Source: CAYWMD01 sp964458575 (GTDB lineage: Bacteria > Verrucomicrobiota > Verrucomicrobiia > Limisphaerales > JADLHS01). Taken from it: a DNA stretch of 64,000 nucleotides. Below the pieces are notes generated by a model. The model was not told the DNA's origin and made no database searches. It worked only from the letters and a program-made list of their open reading frames with translations. Where the stretch lies: positions 62,001 through 126,000 of the forward strand of contig CAYWMD010000006.1 of assembly GCA_964458575.1 (NCBI GenBank). The letters run 5' to 3'. Below, one piece after another: positions 1 to 9,264 of this stretch. Both the position numbers and the translations under genes were made by a program. How positions within the stretch are numbered: position 1 is the first letter of the stretch; the number at the start of each line of letters is the position of its first letter.

Positions 1-2780
1 TGCAAAGGCGTGAACCCCTCCGCATCGCGGACATTGGGGTTCGCTCCGTGCGCGAGCAACAAAGCCGCGTTGGTCATGGTGTTTTGGCTGGTGCCAGCCG
101 CGAGCCAGTGTAACGGCGTCCGCCCGAAGCGATCGGGCAGGTCCGGTCGGGCTTTGACGTCCAGCAAAGCTTTCACATATTGGGCCGGCTGCGGCCGCCA
201 ATCCGCGTTGGTGACGGCGCGATGAAGCAACGTGAGGCCGTTCGTATCCCGCGCATTCGGATCCACACCGCGCGAGAGCAAAAGGCTCAGGTTGGTGGCA
301 GAATGCCGCTCGTTCCGCAGCGCGTAATCCAAAACACTCCGCCCGTCACGGTCGCGAGCGTTGACCGCCTTGCCCGACCGTTCGATCAACATGGCCAGGG
401 TTTCGGGGGCGGAATTACGTGCGGCCAGCTGAAGCGGGATCACGCCTTGTGCGTCGGGAATGTCCGCCCGCGCCCCGGCTTGGAGCAACCGCGCAATCCG
501 GTTGGTGTGCGGATTCGCGCTCCAACTGATCCAATTCTGACCGCATAGAATGTGCAACGGCGTCTGGCCCGTTCGATTGGTGAGGTTCACGTTGGCGTCG
601 TGCTCGATTAGCCAGGCCGTCAGGCTGGTGTTCGTCCACGTGTTGATCGCCGGCTGTGGCAGGAGCTTCGCTTTGATGAGCTTTTGGAGCGTGTCGCGGA
701 CCACGCCGGGCCGGCGCATCCAGTTTTGCTGCCAGCGTTGCCAGAAGCGCAGGTCAATCTGATGTCCGACATTGTCGTCCATCTGGGTCATGACTTGATG
801 CAGCGCCGTATTGCCGTTTGTGTTGGCCGCATTGATCTTGGCACCTTTGGATTGCAGTAGATTCATCGCGTTCCACTGCCGGCGGACGACCGCCCGCCAG
901 AGGGGTGTGCAGCCCTCCGCATCGCGCACATCCAGGGCGAGACGTCGCTTGAGCAGAATCGAAATGACGTCAGTGCGTCCCCTTTCCGCCGCGACGTGGA
1001 GCAGCGTGCTGCCGTCGGGGTTGACATCGGTTCGCGCCCCGGCGTCGAGCAGAGCCTCGGCGTTGCCCGTGAAGCCGGTTTCCACGGCCATTCGCAACGG
1101 TGTCCGACCGGCTCGGTTCGTCACTTCCAATGGCGACTTCGCCAGAATAAACAGCCGCACACAGTTGGTCTCCCAGTTTGCGGCCGCGATATGCAATGGC
1201 GTGTTGCCGTCCGCATCGGCTGCGCGAACGTCGGCGGACTTGAACAATAAAGCTTTGACCAGACCGGGTGAACCATTGCGCGCGGCCAGATGCAGTGGCG
1301 TCATGCCGGCCGGAACGGCGCCCGCGTTTGGCAGACGCGCCGGCTTCAGGCTGGCCAGAGAGGTCTCCGCGCCCGCTTCCAACAGCCGTTCGGCGCTCGC
1401 GACTTGATTCGCAAACACGGCGTAATGCAATGGCGTGCGTCCCAAGCCGTCACGCGCATTGGCCAACGCGGGGTTGGTTCGCAGGAATCCAGCGAGTTCG
1501 TTGGTCAAACCCAGACCCGCCGCCGAGAAAACGTCCAGCGTCGCTCCACGTGCGAGCAGCAACTCGGACATGGGAACGCCCGGTGAGCCCGGCATCGGTC
1601 CCCGAATCGCCCGCCCCTGCCAAGCGATTTGAACATTCGCTGGAAAGCCCGCGATACCCGCTCCACTCACGCGCGCTGCTGTCACGGCTTGTAATGGAGT
1701 CAGTCCGTCGCCGTTCGTCTGGTTTACGGAAAACCCGGCGGAAAGGAGAAAGTCGAGCGCGTTCGTGCGCCACCAGAGCGCCGCAAGGTGCAAGGCCGTG
1801 TCGCCGCCGGGCGTGCGACGATTGATGCCGGGCCGGTTGGTCAGCAACAGGTCCGAAACCGCGTCGCCGCGCTTGCTCAATGTGCTCTCGACTATCGAGG
1901 TGGGGTCGCCGACGCGGATTGGGTCAAACTGATCAGCGCCACGATCAAGCAACTGTCGCAATAGCTCATCGCTGGCAGCGTCGTTCAATTGCCCGGGCCA
2001 CCATTGGTCCATGAAGAGCACCAGCGGAGTCTGTCCCGTTGCGTTGGTGCGGGTCGCGTCGGCCCCGGCGGCGAGCAGATTGGTAGCCATGGCCCAGCCG
2101 CGACGTTCCAACGCCAGATGCAACGGGGTTGTTGCATTGTTTCCCCAAGGTTCATTAGGATTGGCGCCGTGTTTAAGCAGCACTGCCAGCATCTCCGGAC
2201 GAATGAAAATGACCGCCCGTCCAGCCGCGGACTCGCCGTGCAAACGCAGCAGGTCGTCGGCCCGGCCCGGGAACTGGTCCAGCAACCGCCCAACTTCGAC
2301 CGCGTCGTTGCGGTTGAACGCCTCCATGACGGCACGGGCCGGGTTACCCAACATTACCATGACAGTAAGGCGGCGATAACACTTCGGCACATACCGGTCG
2401 TGGATTTCCTTCTGGAGTTCCCCGGCTGATTTGCCCGCCGCTTTGACAGCGCCGATCAGCGGCAACGTGATCTCACCGTTGTCTCGAATGCGTTCTTCAT
2501 GGGGTTGCAGCGGCGGCTCGGTGTCAAAGAAGGTCACGGTAATCAGGTCACCCACCTTGAAGCTCAGCCCACCTCCCGTCAGAACCGCGCTATTGGTAGG
2601 AATGAAGGGAATGGCCGCAGGCGGTGTAATCGGTAGCAACCGCGGAGGTGGAGTCGCACGGATTATTGCCCGCGGCCCGGGAATGGTGTTGGTTTGCGAA
2701 AATGAGCACGGGGAAATAAACGCTGCCGCCAAGGTGAACAGCAAGGCGATCAGAAACCGGCTGGCCCATCTTCTCCGCAT
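1..2780 (-). CDS. Secreted Poly_export (Wza-type) domain protein with long ankyrin-repeat array, partial
   Basis: The minus-strand frame is open from an ATG at 2780 to the left edge, so about 926 codons are visible and the C-terminus is missing. Residues 1-29 form a signal peptide (RRRW, hydrophobic core, SFSQ). Residues about 75-142 match the N-terminal domain of polysaccharide export proteins: VGDLITVTFFD, then RIRDNGEITLPLIGAVKAAG, then a KSAGELQKEI helix. From about residue 150 to the edge run at least sixteen ankyrin-type units with TPLHLA/TPLHIA turns, often preceded by DG/NG and followed by LLxxGA. The family knowledge is that Poly_export proteins form outer-membrane capsule/EPS channels and ankyrin repeats bind proteins. 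The combination is unusual. The periplasmic or surface location is inferred from the signal peptide. No partner exopolysaccharide genes are in the window. Confidence 0.85.
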   Translation of the reverse strand, partial: MRRRWASRFLIALLFTLAAAFISPCSFSQTNTIPGPRAIIRATPPPRLLPITPPAAIPFIPTNSAVLTGGGLSFKVGDLITVTFFDTEPPLQPHEERIRDNGEITLPLIGAVKAAGKSAGELQKEIHDRYVPKCYRRLTVMVMLGNPARAVMEAFNRNDAVEVGRLLDQFPGRADDLLRLHGESAAGRAVIFIRPEMLAVLLKHGANPNEPWGNNATTPLHLALERRGWAMATNLLAAGADATRTNATGQTPLVLFMDQWWPGQLNDAASDELLRQLLDRGADQFDPIRVGDPTSIVESTLSKRGDAVSDLLLTNRPGINRRTPGGDTALHLAALWWRTNALDFLLSAGFSVNQTNGDGLTPLQAVTAARVSGAGIAGFPANVQIAWQGRAIRGPMPGSPGVPMSELLLARGATLDVFSAAGLGLTNELAGFLRTNPALANARDGLGRTPLHYAVFANQVASAERLLEAGAETSLASLKPARLPNAGAVPAGMTPLHLAARNGSPGLVKALLFKSADVRAADADGNTPLHIAAANWETNCVRLFILAKSPLEVTNRAGRTPLRMAVETGFTGNAEALLDAGARTDVNPDGSTLLHVAAERGRTDVISILLKRRLALDVRDAEGCTPLWRAVVRRQWNAMNLLQSKGAKINAANTNGNTALHQVMTQMDDNVGHQIDLRFWQRWQQNWMRRPGVVRDTLQKLIKAKLLPQPAINTWTNTSLTAWLIEHDANVNLTNRTGQTPLHILCGQNWISWSANPHTNRIARLLQAGARADIPDAQGVIPLQLAARNSAPETLAMLIERSGKAVNARDRDGRSVLDYALRNERHSATNLSLLLSRGVDPNARDTNGLTLLHRAVTNADWRPQPAQYVKALLDVKARPDLPDRFGRTPLHWLAAGTSQNTMTNAALLLAHGANPNVRDAEGFTPL

Positions 2781-2952
2781 GGAAGCCAGCTTAAGTGCGC
2801 AACACTGCGGTGGCAAGCAAGGGAGATCACCTCAAAATTCAAAGCTCAAGTGAAACCCCAACCCTCAAATCTCAAAACCGCCAGTCGTCAGCCGTTGCCG
2901 AGTGACAATTCAACGGTTTGGAATTTGGAACTTCCTTGAGCTTGCCGAGGTT

Positions 2953-4296
2953 TCAAACCTCGATCCCGTAAGCCTTGATCTTGTTGTAAAGCGTCTGGCG
3001 TCCGATGCCGAGGCGCTTGGCGGCTTCCAGCTTGTTGCCGCCGGTTTCCTTGAGCATCTGAATGATGGCATTGCGCTCCACACCTTCCAGCAGCGTGAAG
3101 TTCGTGTCCTGCGACTCGACGCCCGGCGTCTTGATGGCAGTAACCGAGATGTCCGCCGCTTCCACCATGTCGCCCTCGGACAGCAGCACGGCGCGTTGCA
3201 CTTCGTTTTGCAACTGGCGCACGTTGCCCGGCCAGTCGAAGGCGGTCAGGCGTTCGACGGCGCCGGAAGAAAAGCCGTTGATGGTGCGGTTGGCCTGCGC
3301 GGCGAAGCGTTTCAGGAACGCATTGGCCAGCGGCATGATGTCTTCACGCCGGTCGCGCAGGGGCGGCAGATGCACCGAGATGGCGCTGATGCGGTAATAC
3401 AAATCCTCGCGAAGCTTGCCGTCTTTGAACGCGTCCTCCGGCTTCCGGTTGGTGGAGGCCACGACGCGGCAGTTGGTCTTGTAACTCGTCTTGCCGCCAA
3501 CCGGGCGCACTTCCTGATCCTGCAACACCCGCAGCAGCTTGCTCTGCGTATCAATCGGCATTTCGGAAATTTCATCGAGCAACAACGTGCCCCCTTCGGC
3601 CTGACGGAACAGACCTTCGCGATCGGAATGCGCGCCGGTGAACGCGCCTTTGACCGAGCCGAACAATTCGCTTTCGATCAGTTCGCGCGGCAAAGCGGCG
3701 CAATTGATCTTGATGATGCGCCCCTTGCTGCGGCGGCTCATGGCATGAACGAGGTCGGCGATCACTTCCTTGCCCGTGCCGCTTTCTCCGGTGATGAGCA
3801 CGGTGGCTTCGCTGGGTGCGATCCGTTCAATGGTGCGGACGACTTCCTGCATGACCGGGCTGCCAAAAATGGGCGACACGGTGCCGCTCATGGTTTCGAG
3901 CGCGCGGCGCAACGTGCTGTTCTCCTCGCTCTGCTGCCGGCGTTCAATGGCACAATTGACGTCGGCCATCAATTTCTCGTTCTCGAAGGGTTTGGAAAGG
4001 AAGTTGGATGCGCCGCGTCGCGTCGCCTCCACCGCCATGGAGAAAGTGCCGTGCCCCGTCAGCACGATGACTTCGGTGTCCGCCCAGCGTTTCTTGATTT
4101 GCGGCAGCAAATCCAGTCCGTCCGCGTCGGGCAACTTCACGTCGAGCAGCACCACGTCGGGCTGCTCCTGACCAAAAGCCTTTTGGAGGGCCGCGCCGTT
4201 CTCAGCCTCGGTCACCTGATAGTCATCGCCCAAAACAGCGGTCAGGACGCTGCGCACGTCGGCCTGATCGTCAACAATAAGTACTTTGCCCTTCAT
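2953..4296 (-). CDS. Sigma-54-dependent response regulator, NtrC family
   Basis: A 447-residue three-domain activator. The receiver domain (1-115) has the acidic pair D9/D10, phospho-acceptor D52 in LLDVKLP, T80 and K102. The AAA+ domain has Walker A GESGTGKE (170-177), the sigma-54-contacting GAFTGA loop (217-222) and Walker B GGTLLLDE (235-242). A Fis-type helix-turn-helix fills the last 35 residues (GGNKLEAAKRLGIGRQTLYN). All key residues are present, so it should activate sigma-54 promoters when phosphorylated. Its start overlaps the stop of the upstream amidotransferase-like gene by 4 bases (ATGA), implying translational coupling. No histidine kinase is adjacent, so its partner is unknown. 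Confidence 0.95.
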   Translation of the reverse strand: MKGKVLIVDDQADVRSVLTAVLGDDYQVTEAENGAALQKAFGQEQPDVVLLDVKLPDADGLDLLPQIKKRWADTEVIVLTGHGTFSMAVEATRRGASNFLSKPFENEKLMADVNCAIERRQQSEENSTLRRALETMSGTVSPIFGSPVMQEVVRTIERIAPSEATVLITGESGTGKEVIADLVHAMSRRSKGRIIKINCAALPRELIESELFGSVKGAFTGAHSDREGLFRQAEGGTLLLDEISEMPIDTQSKLLRVLQDQEVRPVGGKTSYKTNCRVVASTNRKPEDAFKDGKLREDLYYRISAISVHLPPLRDRREDIMPLANAFLKRFAAQANRTINGFSSGAVERLTAFDWPGNVRQLQNEVQRAVLLSEGDMVEAADISVTAIKTPGVESQDTNFTLLEGVERNAIIQMLKETGGNKLEAAKRLGIGRQTLYNKIKAYGIEV

Positions 4297-5069
4297 AATA
4301 GATTTCGACGGTTAACCACACATGCCTGCGTGAAAGCGGAGAAAATGGCCCGGTGTTCCGGGTAACGATCCACCAGCCGCTCGGGGTGGAATTGCACGCT
4401 CAACAGGAACGGCAGCAAACCGGCTGCTTCTGATTTTAGTTGCATAGTTTCTACGATTCCATCGCGACTGCGACCGGCAACGGCCAACGGATGAGCCGGG
4501 CGCGCCACCGCCTGATGGTGCGTGCTGTTCACGCCCAAGGTTCGCTTGCCGGCTATCTTGGCAAGCAGCGAGTCTGGTGTCAAACACGCATCATGCACGA
4601 CCTGGCATTTCTGGCGCTGCCGCTGGTGGTTCATGGCCCCGGCGACTTGCGTGCGAATATCCACGAATAACGTTCCGCCAAGGGCAACGTTTAACATCTG
4701 GTGACCCCGGCAGATCGCCAGCAACGGCTTTCGCTGCCGGAAAACCTCGTCCACCAGCATCAATTCCCGCAAGTCCCGCGCCCCACCGTCGGGTGTTGTG
4801 TGCACCGTGCGGCGCAAAGCACGCGGAAGCCGTCGCAGATATAGATCTGGATTGATGTCGTCACCACCGGTCATCAAGACCCCATCCACGCGCTCCACGC
4901 AGGCGGCCACCAGTTCGCGCGAGGTGGTGGCCGGCATGGCGACCGGAATGCCGCCCGCTCCCATCACCGCGCCCTGATAGGTTTCGGAAAGACTGATGGA
5001 CATATCCCCGAATTCATCGCCTTTCGTTTCAATGCCAGGCGATACGAGGATCAACGGCGGTTTGGTCAT
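4293..5069 (-). CDS. Gamma-glutamyl-gamma-aminobutyrate hydrolase family protein (class I glutamine amidotransferase-like, peptidase C26)
   Basis: The 258-residue protein has the catalytic elbow AICRGHQMLNV with nucleophile C120 and the VQFHPE motif with H228 and E230, plus the TGGDDINP segment (67-74) and NSTHHQAV (181-188) typical of the PuuD/C26 family. These enzymes hydrolyse gamma-glutamyl amide bonds, for example in putrescine breakdown, but no puu genes are nearby and the substrate is open. It is cotranscribed with, and overlaps by 4 bases, the sigma-54 response regulator downstream. Confidence 0.88.
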   Translation of the reverse strand: MTKPPLILVSPGIETKGDEFGDMSISLSETYQGAVMGAGGIPVAMPATTSRELVAACVERVDGVLMTGGDDINPDLYLRRLPRALRRTVHTTPDGGARDLRELMLVDEVFRQRKPLLAICRGHQMLNVALGGTLFVDIRTQVAGAMNHQRQRQKCQVVHDACLTPDSLLAKIAGKRTLGVNSTHHQAVARPAHPLAVAGRSRDGIVETMQLKSEAAGLLPFLLSVQFHPERLVDRYPEHRAIFSAFTQACVVNRRNLL

Positions 5070-5136
5070 GCGGCGCCAAACTTAGCGACGCCGGGCCGGG
5101 TTGTCAGGGTAAAAATCCGTTGCCGAAACGCCACGC

Positions 5137-5520
5137 TCACGCGGCACTCTCCAGAATGGCCACGGCCGCGGCGTAGTTATCCGTGTGACTGAGGCTGATC
5201 AAAACCGCGCGGCCGCCACGTGCCTGCAGCAGCTTCTGCCCATTGCCATGCAGAGCCACAAACGGTTCGCCGGATTCCCGGCGTTTGATCTCCATGTCAT
5301 GCCACCCGAGTTGCGCGCCAATCCCGGTGCCAAACGCCTTGGAAATCGCCTCCTTCGCCGCAAACCGGGCGGCGATAAACGGCGGCGGGATTTTGTGCGA
5401 CTGGCAATACGCGATCTCTTCCGGAAGCAGAATACGCTTGAGAAAACGCTCGCCAAACCGTTCGACCGACGTCGCCACGCGCGCCACTTCGATGATGTCA
5501 ATGCCCAGACCGAGAATCAT
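5137..5520 (-). CDS. acpS: Holo-[acyl-carrier-protein] synthase
   Basis: A 127-residue protein of normal AcpS length. It transfers 4'-phosphopantetheine from CoA to apo-ACP. The Mg-binding GIDIIE motif (D8) and RFAAKEAISKAFGTG (E57) are intact, and SLSHTDNYA near the C-terminus is the conserved strand. It lies 101 bases downstream of pdxJ on the same strand, the same pdxJ-acpS order as in many proteobacteria, which supports the call. Confidence 0.95.
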   Translation of the reverse strand: MILGLGIDIIEVARVATSVERFGERFLKRILLPEEIAYCQSHKIPPPFIAARFAAKEAISKAFGTGIGAQLGWHDMEIKRRESGEPFVALHGNGQKLLQARGGRAVLISLSHTDNYAAAVAILESAA

Positions 5521-5621
5521 TGTGTCTGCTCGTTTTCTTACGCTTAATCTTCATCTTAATCCGGGAGCCTTTTGCCATTCGCTTTACAAGCAAGCTCCCG
5601 AACAAGATCAAGGGTGGTATG

Positions 5622-6362
5622 CTATCCGCGGTACCGCTCCATCAACGCCAACATTTCCTTTACGGCGCCCACCAGACCAACCGTGACGGCACGGCTGATG
5701 ATGCTGTGCCCGATGTTCAATTCCACCAAATGCGGCACCCGGTGCAACTCCGCGAGGTTGACGTAATTCAAACCGTGACCGGCGTTGACTTTAAGACCCA
5801 GGTCGCGGGCCTGTTTGGCGCCGTTGATGAGCCGCACCAACTCGGCCTCGCGTTGCGCGGGTTGGTCAAAATGTTCCGCGTATGAACCAGTGTGCAGTTC
5901 AATGAACTGGCTGCCTGTGCGCGCGGCTGCTGCGATTTGCGCCGGGTCCGGTGCGATGAACAAACTGACCTCGACGCCGCCATCGTTCATCTTCCGGCGG
6001 GTCTCCGCGATAGCGCGTTCGCTGCTGACCACGTCCAAGCCGCCTTCGGTGGTGATTTCCTGCCGGCGTTCCGGCACGAGGCAGATAATGTCCGGCTTGA
6101 GCTTGAGGGCAATGGCGACGATCTCCGGCGCGTTGGCCATTTCAAGGTTGAGCCGGGTCTTGATGACTTCGCGCAGCTTCCAAATGTCGCGGTCCTGCAT
6201 GTGACGGCGGTCTTCGCGCAGATGGGCCGTGATGCCGTGCGCGCCGGCCGCTTCACAAACCAGCGCCGCGGCGACGGGATCGGGCTCACCGCGTTCACAG
6301 CCGCGATACCGCGCCTCACGCAACGTGGCCACGTGGTCAATATTGACACCGAGTTTCAGCAT
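5622..6362 (-). CDS. pdxJ: Pyridoxine 5'-phosphate synthase
   Basis: The 246-residue protein condenses 3-amino-1-hydroxyacetone phosphate with deoxyxylulose 5-phosphate in vitamin B6 synthesis. The full series of PdxJ signatures is visible: GVNIDHVATLR at the N-terminus, ITAHLREDRRH, NLEMA, CLVPERR, GGLDV, IELHTG, VNAGHGL and ELNIGHSII. Length matches the family. It is the first gene of a likely pdxJ-acpS pair, and a divergent VanZ-like gene starts 111 bases upstream. Confidence 0.97.
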   Translation of the reverse strand: MLKLGVNIDHVATLREARYRGCERGEPDPVAAALVCEAAGAHGITAHLREDRRHMQDRDIWKLREVIKTRLNLEMANAPEIVAIALKLKPDIICLVPERRQEITTEGGLDVVSSERAIAETRRKMNDGGVEVSLFIAPDPAQIAAAARTGSQFIELHTGSYAEHFDQPAQREAELVRLINGAKQARDLGLKVNAGHGLNYVNLAELHRVPHLVELNIGHSIISRAVTVGLVGAVKEMLALMERYRG

Positions 6363-6473
6363 GATCGTTGAGGGAATTACCGCAAAGCGGCCAAGAAGCC
6401 AAGCGCATTCAAAAGCCGGTCGCGAGCGCTTTGAAATTGACGCACCGACTAATTCTCCGGCTACTTATGCGCC

Positions 6474-6932
6474 GTGCCAATGCTTCGCGTATTTCTGAAA
6501 TACTGGCTGCCCATTGTGCTCTGGGCGGTGCTTATCTTTGCCGCGTCCGGCGATCGGCAATCTTCGCAGCGTTCCTCCCGGATCATTGGCCCGTTGGTTC
6601 GGTGGATGTTTCCGCAAATGGCGGAGGAGAATGTCAATGACATCGTCACCGGAGTTCGCAAGTGCGCGCACGTGACGGAATACGCGATTCTGGCCTGGCT
6701 GCTGTGGCGCGCGCTCCGCAAACCAGTGCGACGGGACTCGCGGCCATGGAACTGGAAGCTGGCCCTGGTCGCCTGGGCTTGCGCAGTGCTCTTTGCCGCC
6801 AGCGACGAATTCCATCAAGCGTTCGTCCCCAACCGGGAAGCAACGGTCCGGGATGTGATGATTGACGCAACGGGTGCGGCGCTCGCGCTTGGGGCAATTT
6901 GGGCCCTGGGCCGCTGGCGAAAGCGTTGGTAA
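6474..6932 (+). CDS. VanZ-like family membrane protein
   Basis: A 152-residue protein with about four membrane segments (about 10-25, 62-80, 95-110 and 132-147). The VanZ-like signatures are RKCAHVTEYAIL (a K-x-x-H...EY pattern) before the second segment and SDEFHQAFVPNREATVRDV followed by IDATGA before the last. VanZ in enterococci gives low-level teicoplanin resistance. Most environmental homologues have no proven role. A second ATG lies at 6480. A small SpoIIAA-like gene follows 23 bases downstream. Confidence 0.85.
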   Translation: MPMLRVFLKYWLPIVLWAVLIFAASGDRQSSQRSSRIIGPLVRWMFPQMAEENVNDIVTGVRKCAHVTEYAILAWLLWRALRKPVRRDSRPWNWKLALVAWACAVLFAASDEFHQAFVPNREATVRDVMIDATGAALALGAIWALGRWRKRW

Positions 6933-6955
6933 GAACGATAGAAGGGTGGAGATCT

Positions 6956-7321
6956 ATGATACTGGTGACATCAAACAAGCCGAAGCAATTGCTGCAAATA
7001 CGGTACGTGGGGCGCGTGCAACCGGACGAGTTCCAACAAACGGAAGCGGACTTTCGGGCACAACTGGCTGAGCTGTCGCCGGGATTCAACCTGCTGACGG
7101 ACTTCAGCCAGATGGAGTTCATGCCGTTCGAGTGCGGAACGGCCATCGGCCGCATGATGGAGGCGGTGGATCAGGTGGGCGTGAGCCTGGTGGTGCGGGT
7201 GATTCCCGATCCGAGCCGGGACATCGGGATGAACATCCTGACCGCCTTTCATTACTCGCGGCGACCCCGGATTGTGACCTGCGCCAACCTGATGGAAGCA
7301 GCCCGGGCGCTCGGGTTGTAA
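6956..7321 (+). CDS. Small STAS/SpoIIAA-like protein
   Basis: A 121-residue soluble protein. I chose the ATG at 6956 because a GGTGGAG ribosome-binding site sits at 6945-6951, while the in-frame ATG at 6899 lies inside the upstream gene. The alternation of strands and helices (QIRYVGRVQPDEF, FNLLTDFSQMEFM, RIVTCANLMEAARALGL) resembles SpoIIAA-like/STAS folds. No phosphorylatable serine context is evident, so an anti-anti-sigma function cannot be claimed. It is probably cotranscribed with the VanZ-like gene. Confidence 0.65.
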   Translation: MILVTSNKPKQLLQIRYVGRVQPDEFQQTEADFRAQLAELSPGFNLLTDFSQMEFMPFECGTAIGRMMEAVDQVGVSLVVRVIPDPSRDIGMNILTAFHYSRRPRIVTCANLMEAARALGL

Positions 7322-7495
7322 CGATCTATTGAATCTGACGGTTTCGCCGCGCGCGCAGCGCTTCAAGAATTCCAACGAAATTGCATTACCCTTCCGTCAC
7401 GCAGTTTGGGGGCATATGAACGTTGGCATCGGAAGAGTTCCTTTGTTCGGCTCACTTACTCGCCGTTGGCCAAATTTGCTTGCGCAAGTTTTCAC

Positions 7496-8476
7496 CTAAT
7501 CCTCCGCCTTCGACTCCCGTGCCGTCAAATCCTGCACCGCCTGGCGCACGTCCTTGCCCTCGTAAAGCATCGCGTACACTTCCTCGATGATCGGTGTGTC
7601 CACTCCGTGCTTGCGCGCCAGTTCGCGGGCCGAACGCGCCGTGGGATAGCCTTCCGCCACCGCTGTCATGCTCGCGACAATCGCTTCGGCTTTCTCTCCA
7701 CGCCCAAGCCGCTCGCCAAATCCACGGTTACGGCTGAGTTTGGAGAAACACGTCACCATCAAATCGCCCAGGCCGCTCAAGCCGGTGAACGTTTCCGCCT
7801 GCGCGCCGCACGCCACCCCCAACCGCCGCATCTCGGCCACCGCGCGCGTCACAAGCGCCGCTTTCGAGTTGTCCCCGAAGCCCAAGCCGTCGCAAACCCC
7901 CGCACCGATGGCGATGACATTCTTGAGCGCGCCGCCGAGTTCGACGCCATGAACATCGCTGCTCGTGTAAACCCGGAACGCGGGCGAATGAAAAAGTCCC
8001 TGGACCGTCTGCGCCGCCGCTGCGTCGAGGCTGGCAGCGACGATGGCCGTCGGCACGCCGCGCGCGACTTCCATTGCCAGCGTTGGACCGGACATCGCGA
8101 CGATGCGCGCCTTGGTCGAGTTTTCCAGGAGGATGTCGGTCATGGTCGCGCCAGTCTCGAATTCGATTCCCTTCGTCACGCTGACCGCAATGCCCTCGAA
8201 TTTATCCAACACTTTGGTTGCGTTGCGAAAGCCCTTGGAAACACTCGCCACCACGACCAGTTCCGCGTCGGACACAGCTTGGTTCGCGTCCGGCTCGGCG
8301 CGCAAACTCGGCGGCAGCTCGATGCCCGGCAGGTAGCGTTCGTTGCGGCCGGTTTGGCGAATGGTCTCAATCGTCTCCGGGAAAAAATCCCACAGGGTCA
8401 CCGCATGTTCGCGTGCGGCCAGCATGCGCGCCAGCGCTGTGCCCCAAGCTCCGGCTCCGAGAACGGTGATTTTCAT
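7496..8476 (-). CDS. gpsA: Glycerol-3-phosphate dehydrogenase [NAD(P)+]
   Basis: A 326-residue enzyme that reduces dihydroxyacetone phosphate to sn-glycerol 3-phosphate for phospholipid synthesis. The N-terminal Rossmann motif VLGAGAWGTALA (5-16), GPTLAMEV (130-137) and the catalytic lysine in GALKNVIAIGAG (K185) are all present, as is the late GLSGLGDLMVTC segment. Its start overlaps the plsY stop by 4 bases. PlsY uses its product, so the two form a substrate-linked operon. Confidence 0.97.
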   Translation of the reverse strand: MKITVLGAGAWGTALARMLAAREHAVTLWDFFPETIETIRQTGRNERYLPGIELPPSLRAEPDANQAVSDAELVVVASVSKGFRNATKVLDKFEGIAVSVTKGIEFETGATMTDILLENSTKARIVAMSGPTLAMEVARGVPTAIVAASLDAAAAQTVQGLFHSPAFRVYTSSDVHGVELGGALKNVIAIGAGVCDGLGFGDNSKAALVTRAVAEMRRLGVACGAQAETFTGLSGLGDLMVTCFSKLSRNRGFGERLGRGEKAEAIVASMTAVAEGYPTARSARELARKHGVDTPIIEEVYAMLYEGKDVRQAVQDLTARESKAED

Positions 8477-9192
8477 TTGGCAGAGGTTGGCGATTGCGCC
8501 GTTGGTTCGGAGGATTTTTCGCCCAAGCGATGTTCCTTCCCGGCCATCAGCCGTTGAATGTTGGATTTGTGTTTATAAATCGCCAGCACCCCCAAGCCCG
8601 TGGTCACAACCCCCAGACAGGTGCTGTTCGTGGTGAGCCAGACCGCCGTGGGCAAGGCCACCGCGGCCCCGATGGACGCAACTGACACGAACCGACTTGC
8701 CGCCAATAGCAGGATCCAGACACCCAACGCGATACAGGCGGCGATTGGCGCCAACGCAAGAAAAACCCCGGCGGATGTGGCGATGCCCTTGCCGCCTTTG
8801 AAACTTAGCCAGCAGGTGTAAATGTGACCAAGCACCGCACACGCGCCGGCCAAAATGGCGTAGTTGAATCGCACCTCCGGATGTCCGGCCACCTCAAATG
8901 GAAAAAACCCGGGCAAATGATCGTGCAACCCCGGGTAAAAGTTGAAAACCAAAGCCACCGCCGCAAATCCTTTCACGACATCCACCAGGAACACACTGAT
9001 TCCAGCCGGTTTGCCGAGGACGCGAAGCACATTCGTCGCCCCGATGTTTCCGCTGCCGGTTTTGCGAATGTCCACGCCCCGGGCTTTGGCCACAAGAAAC
9101 CCGGTCGGGATTGATCCCAACAGGTATGTCACCATCGCAACCAGCAGGTAACCGGCAAATTGCACAACGAGATTTAGAAGACTCGCGACCAA
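8473..9192 (-). CDS. plsY: Glycerol-3-phosphate acyltransferase PlsY
   Basis: A 239-residue inner-membrane protein that transfers acyl groups from acyl-phosphate to glycerol 3-phosphate. PlsY motif 1 GSIPTGFLVAK and KTGSGNIGATNV (44-55), and motif 2 FKGGKGIATSAGV, are intact. About five to seven hydrophobic segments are visible. It is slightly longer than E. coli PlsY, with an extended loop after residue 70 (NFYPGLHDHLPGFF). It is translationally coupled to gpsA downstream. Confidence 0.96.
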   Translation of the reverse strand: MVASLLNLVVQFAGYLLVAMVTYLLGSIPTGFLVAKARGVDIRKTGSGNIGATNVLRVLGKPAGISVFLVDVVKGFAAVALVFNFYPGLHDHLPGFFPFEVAGHPEVRFNYAILAGACAVLGHIYTCWLSFKGGKGIATSAGVFLALAPIAACIALGVWILLLAASRFVSVASIGAAVALPTAVWLTTNSTCLGVVTTGLGVLAIYKHKSNIQRLMAGKEHRLGEKSSEPTAQSPTSAK

Positions 9193-9264
9193 AGTTGAAA
9201 GCGGAAAATCGCTGGCGTCGCCGCTTTAGCGTGTTCCCAAACCAGCTACAGCTTGAACTCCGGC

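Noticed and set aside
2781..2952. Low-complexity stretch with repeated 'aaatctcaaa'-like words before the ankyrin gene
   Set aside because: The words are short and irregular and show no clear repeat unit or secondary structure.
2902..4365. 487-codon plus-strand frame opposite the sigma-54 regulator
   Set aside because: It mirrors the intact NtrC-type gene on the minus strand and has no motif of its own; GC-rich third positions keep the antisense frame open.
7406..8557. 383-codon plus-strand frame opposite gpsA
   Set aside because: Shadow of gpsA, which has complete active-site motifs.
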